A stretch of 60,971 bases of DNA from positions 1 to 60,971 of the forward strand of contig NZ_BONO01000027.1 in NCBI RefSeq assembly GCF_016862755.1. Direction: 5' to 3'. A program made the position numbers and the translations under genes. Below are positions 56,669 to 60,971 of this stretch, piece after piece. The notes under the pieces are model-generated. The model did not search any database. It saw only the letters and a program-made list of their open reading frames with translations, and was not told the origin of the DNA. How positions within the stretch are numbered: the stretch's first letter is position 1; each line of letters opens with the position of its first letter. The DNA comes from Cellulomonas pakistanensis. Its GTDB lineage: Bacteria > Actinomycetota > Actinomycetes > Actinomycetales > Cellulomonadaceae.

Positions 56669-58555
56669 GTGCTCCAACGACTGATCGCCGCCGTCCTCGG
56701 GGTGCTCGGGGTCGCGGCCATCGGGCTCGGCGTCGCCTCCGCCACCGTCTGGCGCGCGGACGACCCGCTGGTCGCCACGGCCGAGCCCGGGGACGGCACG
56801 AGGACCCTCGTGACCGACCCCGGCGTGCTCGAGCTCGCGGGCGACCCCGTGACCGTCACCGTCCGCGCCGAGGGCTCGCCCGTCGTGCTCGCGGTGGGCC
56901 GCGACACCGACGTGACGGCCTGGGTCGGCAGCGACCCGTACGCACGGGTGACCGGGCTGTCGGACTGGCACACGCTCGCCACCACGGCCGGGGCGGACCC
57001 GGCGGCGACGCCCGCCCCGTCGGCCTCGGCGACGGAGGAGGGGGCCGCGGCGTCGCCGTCCCCGTCCGCGAGCGGCGAGGCCACCGAGGACGCCGCCACG
57101 GCCGCCGACCCGACCGGCAACGACATGTGGGTCGTCGAGGTCACCGGCGAGGACACCGCCACGCTCGAGTGGCCGGCCCAGGAGGGTCGCTGGTCCCTGC
57201 TCGCCGTGAGCCTCGGCGACACCGCGCCCGTGCTCGACCTGTCCTGGCCGCAGACCGTGACGACCCCGTGGCTGTGGCCGGGCGTCGCGCTGGGCGTGCT
57301 GCTCCTGGCGGTCGCCGCGGTGCTGCTCGTCCGCATCATCCGCGAGCGGCGCGAGGGCCCCGACGCCGGCTGGACCGACGTCAGCACCGGCACGCTCGCG
57401 ACCGTGCCGCTGCCCGCGAGCGCCGGGTCGCCCGGCGCCGGGATGCCGGCCGGGGCGGTCCCCGTGGGCACGGTCACGCCCGGCGCCCCGCTCACCCGCC
57501 GGCAGCTCCGCGAGGCCGAGGCCGCCGCGGCGGCCGCGCGCCGGCGGGGCGGGCGGACGCCGACGGGGTCCGTCCCCGTGGTCACGGGCGCGACCCCGGT
57601 CGTGACCGGCGCGACCCCCGTCGTCACCGGGGCGACGCCCGCGGCCGGCGACGCGGCCCCGGGCGGCGACGGCCCGCAGCAGGCGACGCCGCGTGCCGCC
57701 GGTCAGCCGGCGCCCGCGCAGCCGACCGCGCCGAGCCGTCCGGGCGCGCCCGGGCAGCCCGCCGCGGCCGCGCAGCCGACCGCGCCCGGGCAGCGGTCGA
57801 CGCCCACGGGGCCGACCGGGTCCGGCGAGGCGGCCGCGCCCGTCCGGCCGGCCGCGCCCGCGCAGCCGGCGCCCGCCGCGCAGCCGGCGTCCGCCGCGCA
57901 GCGGGCGTCCGCGGGGCAGGCCCCCGCGCAGGCCACCCCGTCCCCGGCCGCGACCGGCCGCCCGGGCACTCCCGCCCCGGGTACGGCGACCGCGCCCGGC
58001 GGGCGTCCGTCGGACCCGGCCGCGAACACCGCCGCCGGGGCCGCCGACACCACCGGGGCGGTACCCGCCGCGGGCCCGGACGCCGAGCCCGGCCCGCGCT
58101 CGCGCCGCCTGGCGGACCGCCTGCCGTGGCGCCGCGGCCGCGCGGCCGACGCGCACCCGGACGCCCCGGCGCAGGCCGACGGCCAGGACGCCCCGGTGTC
58201 CCCGGCGCGCTCGTCCTGGTCGCCCGTCCCCGCACCCGGGACCGGGCCCACGGCCGGGTCCGACGCGTCCTCGCCCGCCGGCGGCACGGCAGGAGCACCG
58301 GGCACGACCGCGCGGCCGACCGCGCCCGCGGCGCCCGCCGCCGCGGCGCCCACAGGCACCCCCGCCCCCGGCGCACCACCCGCGGCGCGTCCGGGCACGA
58401 CGGCGCCCGCACCGGGCGCCGCGGCCGGCTCGGCGCCCGCGGACGAGGACGCCGCCACGCGCGCCCAGCGCGCGGACGCGTGGCGCCGGATGTGGGGGTT
58501 CCCCGACGCCGCGCCCGCGCCGCAGGACGACGACACCCCGGAGGAGGGCCGATGA
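56669..58555 (+). CDS. bitopic membrane protein with Pro/Ala-rich tail (628 aa)
   Basis: Not recognised. One N-terminal helix or uncleaved signal (LIAAVLGVLGVAAIGLGVASA), an outside domain of about 175 residues with beta character (GTRTLVTDPGVLELAGDPVTVTV in part), a second helix at about 202-222 (WPGVALGVLLLAVAAVLLVRII) and a long cytoplasmic Pro/Ala/Gly-rich tail. The tail has three 7-residue repeats PVVTGAT near residues 306-328. The GTG at 56669 has AGAGGAAG before it. Translationally coupled to the lipoprotein at 58552, so probably an envelope complex. Confidence 0.75.
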   Translation: MLQRLIAAVLGVLGVAAIGLGVASATVWRADDPLVATAEPGDGTRTLVTDPGVLELAGDPVTVTVRAEGSPVVLAVGRDTDVTAWVGSDPYARVTGLSDWHTLATTAGADPAATPAPSASATEEGAAASPSPSASGEATEDAATAADPTGNDMWVVEVTGEDTATLEWPAQEGRWSLLAVSLGDTAPVLDLSWPQTVTTPWLWPGVALGVLLLAVAAVLLVRIIRERREGPDAGWTDVSTGTLATVPLPASAGSPGAGMPAGAVPVGTVTPGAPLTRRQLREAEAAAAAARRRGGRTPTGSVPVVTGATPVVTGATPVVTGATPAAGDAAPGGDGPQQATPRAAGQPAPAQPTAPSRPGAPGQPAAAAQPTAPGQRSTPTGPTGSGEAAAPVRPAAPAQPAPAAQPASAAQRASAGQAPAQATPSPAATGRPGTPAPGTATAPGGRPSDPAANTAAGAADTTGAVPAAGPDAEPGPRSRRLADRLPWRRGRAADAHPDAPAQADGQDAPVSPARSSWSPVPAPGTGPTAGSDASSPAGGTAGAPGTTARPTAPAAPAAAAPTGTPAPGAPPAARPGTTAPAPGAAAGSAPADEDAATRAQRADAWRRMWGFPDAAPAPQDDDTPEEGR

Positions 58556-59574
58556 CCGCACGCACCACGGGCCGCACGCGCCCCGTGCGCCGTCGCCTCG
58601 CGGGCACCGCCGTCGCGGTGGTCGCCGCGCTCGGGCTGGCGGCCTGCGCGAACCCCGTCCCGGAGCCCGCGCCCGACGCGGCGCCGGCGGTCCCGCCGCC
58701 CGCGCTGACGGTGGCCCAGTCGACGAGCGTGCTCGACCAGGTCGGCGCGGTGCTCGCCGCCGGGGACGCGGCGCTCGACCCGGCGGGCCTCGACGCCCGC
58801 CTGACCGGCCCGGCGCTGGCGATCCGGTCGGCTGAGTACACCCGCGCGTCCGCGACCGGCGGAGAGCGCCCCCCGGTCACGCTGCCGATGACCGCGCAGA
58901 CGACGATCATCCCGGACACCGACACCTGGCCGCGGACGCAGATGGTGGTGACCGAGCAGCCCGACGACCTGCAGGCGCCGCTGCTGCTCGTCCTGCAGCA
59001 GGAGGGACCGCGCGAGCCGTACCGGCTCTGGAGCTGGTCCCGGCTCGGGCCGTCGGTCGAGATGCCGCTGACCGCGACGCCGGAGGAGGGCAGCGAGCCC
59101 GTGGCCGCGGACGACGACTCGCTCCTGCTCTCGCCGAACGAGGCGATGGCGCAGTACGCGGACGTGCTGACCAACGGCGACGCGTCCGCCGCGGCGGCGA
59201 CGTTCCCGGCGGACTTCTTCCGGACCGCGATCACCGAGGCGCGCAATCAGACGGTCGCGAGCCTGCAGGCCGTGGCGTCCGTGACGGAGACGGTCGCGCC
59301 AGAGCAGGGAGCGGTCACCGCGCTCCGGACGGCGGACGGCGGCGCGATCGTCGTCGGCCAGCTCACGACGGTGACCACCGCGACGCTGTCCCAGGGCAGC
59401 ATCACGCTGAACGACCCGCTCGACGCCGCGCTGTCCGGCAAGCAGAGCGTGTCCGCCAACCTGGTGCGCACGTGGACCGACGTGGTAGCGATGTACGTGC
59501 CGCCGGCGGGCGGCGCGGAGACGGTGACCGTGCTGGCGGCGGAGCACGCGCGCACAGCGGTCACCGGTGAGTGA
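58552..59574 (+). CDS. lipoprotein of unknown function (340 aa)
   Basis: N-terminal basic region, hydrophobic stretch and lipobox LAAC (Cys about residue 31) followed by a Pro/Ala linker. The mature part is a mixed alpha/beta exported domain in two halves (TTIIPDTDTWPRTQMVVTEQ; AMAQYADVLTNGDASAAAATF) that looks like a repeated NTF2/cystatin-like fold. It resembles DUF8094-type actinobacterial lipoproteins by layout. ATG overlaps the stop of the previous gene (ATGA), indicating partnership with that membrane protein. Confidence 0.8.
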   Translation: MTARTTGRTRPVRRRLAGTAVAVVAALGLAACANPVPEPAPDAAPAVPPPALTVAQSTSVLDQVGAVLAAGDAALDPAGLDARLTGPALAIRSAEYTRASATGGERPPVTLPMTAQTTIIPDTDTWPRTQMVVTEQPDDLQAPLLLVLQQEGPREPYRLWSWSRLGPSVEMPLTATPEEGSEPVAADDDSLLLSPNEAMAQYADVLTNGDASAAAATFPADFFRTAITEARNQTVASLQAVASVTETVAPEQGAVTALRTADGGAIVVGQLTTVTTATLSQGSITLNDPLDAALSGKQSVSANLVRTWTDVVAMYVPPAGGAETVTVLAAEHARTAVTGE

Positions 59575-59611
59575 CGACGTCAGAGCACGCGAGAGCAGGA
59601 GCACTTCGCCC

Positions 59612-60550
59612 ATGAGCCAGAACCCGGCCAACGACCCGCGCCTCGACGTGCGCGGGGCGGTCGACCTCTCCGGGCTGGGGCGCCCGGCCACCCCCGCGCC
59701 CGGCACGCCCGGCGGACTGCCGGCGCCGGGCCCCTTCACGGTGGACGTCGACACCGAGGGCTTCCCGGCCCTGGTCCAGTCGTCGACCCAGCACCCGGTG
59801 GTCGTCCTGCTGTGGGCGTCGTGGAGCGAGACCAGCATCAACCTGGCGCGCGACCTCGGGGCGCTCGCCGACCAGCTCGGCGGCCGGCTGCTGCTCGCCC
59901 GGATCGACTCCGAGGCCAACCCGCAGGTCGCGGCCGCGTTCCAGACGCAGTCCGTCCCCGCGGTCGTGGCGGTCCTCGCGGGGCAGCCGCTCCCGCTGTT
60001 CCAGGGTGCGCCGCCGGCGGACCAGGTGCGGGGCGTGCTCGAGCAGGTGCTCGAGGCGGCTGCGGCCAACGGCATCACCGGAACGGTCGCGGCCCGCGAG
60101 GCGGAGCCGGCGCCGGCCGAGCCCGAGGAGCCGCCGCTGCCGCCGCTGCACCAGGAGGCGTACGACGCGATCGAGCGCGACGACCTGCCGGCGGCGGCCG
60201 CGGCGTACGAGCAGGCGCTCAAGGAGAACCCGCGGGACGACATGGCCCGCGCGGGTCTGGCGCAGGTCGGGCTGCTGACCCGGACCCGCGACGTCGACCT
60301 CGCCGCGGTGCGCAAGGCCGCGGCCGACGCCCCGACCGACGTGGACGCGCAGCTGGCGGTCGCCGACGTCGACGTGCTCGGCGGGCAGATCGAGGACGCG
60401 TTCGCCCGGCTCGTCGACACCGTCCGCGTCACGTTCGGCCCCGACCGGGAGCGCCTGCGGGTGCGGCTGGTGGAGCTGTTCGACGTCGTCGGGGCGGACG
60501 ACCCGCGCGTCGCCGCCGCGCGCCGCGCGCTGGCGAACGCCCTGTACTGA
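59612..60550 (+). CDS. YbbN/CnoX-like thioredoxin-TPR protein without cysteines
   Basis: 312 aa. A disordered N-terminus is followed by a thioredoxin fold (residues about 45-155): VVVLLWASWSETS replaces the usual WCGPC, ARIDSEANPQVAAAFQTQSVPAVV has the cis-proline, and no cysteine occurs anywhere in the protein. The C-terminal half holds TPR-like helices (AYDAIERDDLPAAAAAYEQALKENP). This is the layout of YbbN/CnoX, a chaperone/holdase, but redox-inactive here. ATG at 59612 chosen with GGAG upstream; a GTG at 59567 overlapping the lipoprotein stop is possible. Confidence 0.85.
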   Translation: MSQNPANDPRLDVRGAVDLSGLGRPATPAPGTPGGLPAPGPFTVDVDTEGFPALVQSSTQHPVVVLLWASWSETSINLARDLGALADQLGGRLLLARIDSEANPQVAAAFQTQSVPAVVAVLAGQPLPLFQGAPPADQVRGVLEQVLEAAAANGITGTVAAREAEPAPAEPEEPPLPPLHQEAYDAIERDDLPAAAAAYEQALKENPRDDMARAGLAQVGLLTRTRDVDLAAVRKAAADAPTDVDAQLAVADVDVLGGQIEDAFARLVDTVRVTFGPDRERLRVRLVELFDVVGADDPRVAAARRALANALY

Positions 60551-60591
60551 GTCCGGCGCCGGCCGCGCCCTTCGGGGGAGCGGAGCTCGCC

Positions 60592-60630
60592 GCGGGCCCG
60601 TCCCGACCGCCGTGGTCGGGGCGGGCCCGC
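60592..60630 (+). terminator. strong terminator of the envelope operon
   Basis: A 17-bp stem (60592-60608 with 60614-60630; GCGGGCCCG-T-CCCGACC) with one T-G wobble and loop GCCGT, about 40 nt after the last stop. Confidence 0.8.
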
Positions 60631-60712
60631 GCCGTTCCCGGCCGACCGCGGGCGGGGGATCGCCGCAGGTCGGGGGCGGGTTCGGGGGTGACCGCCGTCA
60701 CGGCTCCCCGAG

Positions 60713-60742
60713 TTGACGGTCCCGAGCGGGCGTGCGTAATGT
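60713..60742 (+). promoter_or_regulatory. strong sigma-70 promoter P1
   Basis: TTGACG (60713-60718), 18-nt spacer, TAATGT (60737-60742). Confidence 0.65.
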
Positions 60743-60901
60743 TCTTCTTCGTCGCCCGGCAGGGAGGAACGGACACCGAGGATCAACCCGGTGGCTGGTC
60801 CCCCGGACGACCACCCCCAACGCAAGGCCGATCGGGACGCATGTGCCCGGACTTCGCCGCGCCGCGGGACGATCCACGAGGTCGAGACGGTCCGCACGGA
60901 C

Positions 60902-60930
60902 TTGACCGGCCGGATCGGATCGGATAAGTT
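60902..60930 (+). promoter_or_regulatory. strong sigma-70 promoter P2
   Basis: TTGACC (60902-60907), 17-nt spacer, TAAGTT (60925-60930), followed by TGAACGGTTGCCTCCGG, a kind of leader often seen at actinobacterial rRNA promoters. Confidence 0.65.
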
Positions 60931-60971
60931 TGAACGGTTGCCTCCGGTCAGGAGCTCGCAAGAGTCACTGA

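Larger units (their letters stand above)
60631..60971 (+). other. gene-free end of window with tandem promoters
   Basis: No supported ORF. It holds two strong promoters reading out of the window (listed next) and an untranslated region. Suggests a highly transcribed unit, perhaps a stable-RNA operon, just beyond 60971. Confidence 0.5.

Overview
This roughly 61 kb window is a very GC-rich chromosomal segment (about three quarters G+C by eye) from an actinobacterium, most likely a Cellulomonas-type member of the Micrococcales. The evidence is actinobacterial -10 boxes of the TAnnnT/TAnnCT type, many GTG starts, about eleven genes with leaderless-type promoters, a NucS mismatch endonuclease, a DtxR/IdeR-type iron box, sugar ABC operons without their own ATPase, and a gene order argS-lysA-hom-thrC-thrB-rho-rpmE-prfA-prmC-tsaC-wecA-atpI-atpBEFHAGDC-DUF2550-nucS that matches the backbone known from Mycobacterium and relatives.

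Layout. 1-6.4 kb is accessory: an OhrR-like MarR regulator; a second MarR regulator divergent from two luciferase-like flavin oxidoreductase genes, the second fused to a berberine-bridge-type FAD oxidoreductase; a tiny membrane protein; an antitoxin-like mini-protein; and a truncated adenylate-forming-enzyme homologue. 6.4-12.3 kb holds a CPBP-family membrane protein, an AraC regulator and a complete Fe-siderophore ABC transporter (lipoprotein, two permeases, ATPase) behind a DtxR-type operator. 12.3-15.4 kb has two small unknown genes, tRNA-Arg(CCG), and a GntR regulator divergent from a CynX/NimT-type MFS exporter.

15.5-40.2 kb is the conserved housekeeping backbone: arginyl-tRNA synthetase, lysine/threonine biosynthesis, Rho, bL31, RF1 and its methyltransferase, tRNA threonylcarbamoylation, lipid-carrier sugar transferase, the full F1Fo ATP synthase, DUF2550 and NucS. 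It is interrupted twice, by a MNT-HEPN toxin-antitoxin pair between lysA and hom and by an inverted glycosyltransferase gene between rho and rpmE. 40.3-51.5 kb is a carbohydrate island: NagA, two LacI-family regulators, a CUT1 sugar ABC importer, a GH31 YicI-type alpha-xylosidase and a GH1 beta-glucosidase, tied together by a set of similar operators (core CGAAGCGnTTCG) and one CebR-type operator. This fits uptake and breakdown of xyloglucan-type or other alpha-xyloside/beta-glucoside oligosaccharides.

51.5-60.6 kb carries a small Cys/His protein, two alpha/beta hydrolases, a large DivIVA/Scy-like coiled-coil protein translationally coupled to an unknown protein, and a divergent operon of a bitopic membrane protein, a lipoprotein and a cysteine-free YbbN-like thioredoxin/TPR protein, closed by a strong terminator. 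The last 270 bases hold two strong tandem promoters pointing out of the window, as expected in front of a stable-RNA (possibly rRNA) operon. All functional calls are from reading motifs; no database search was run.
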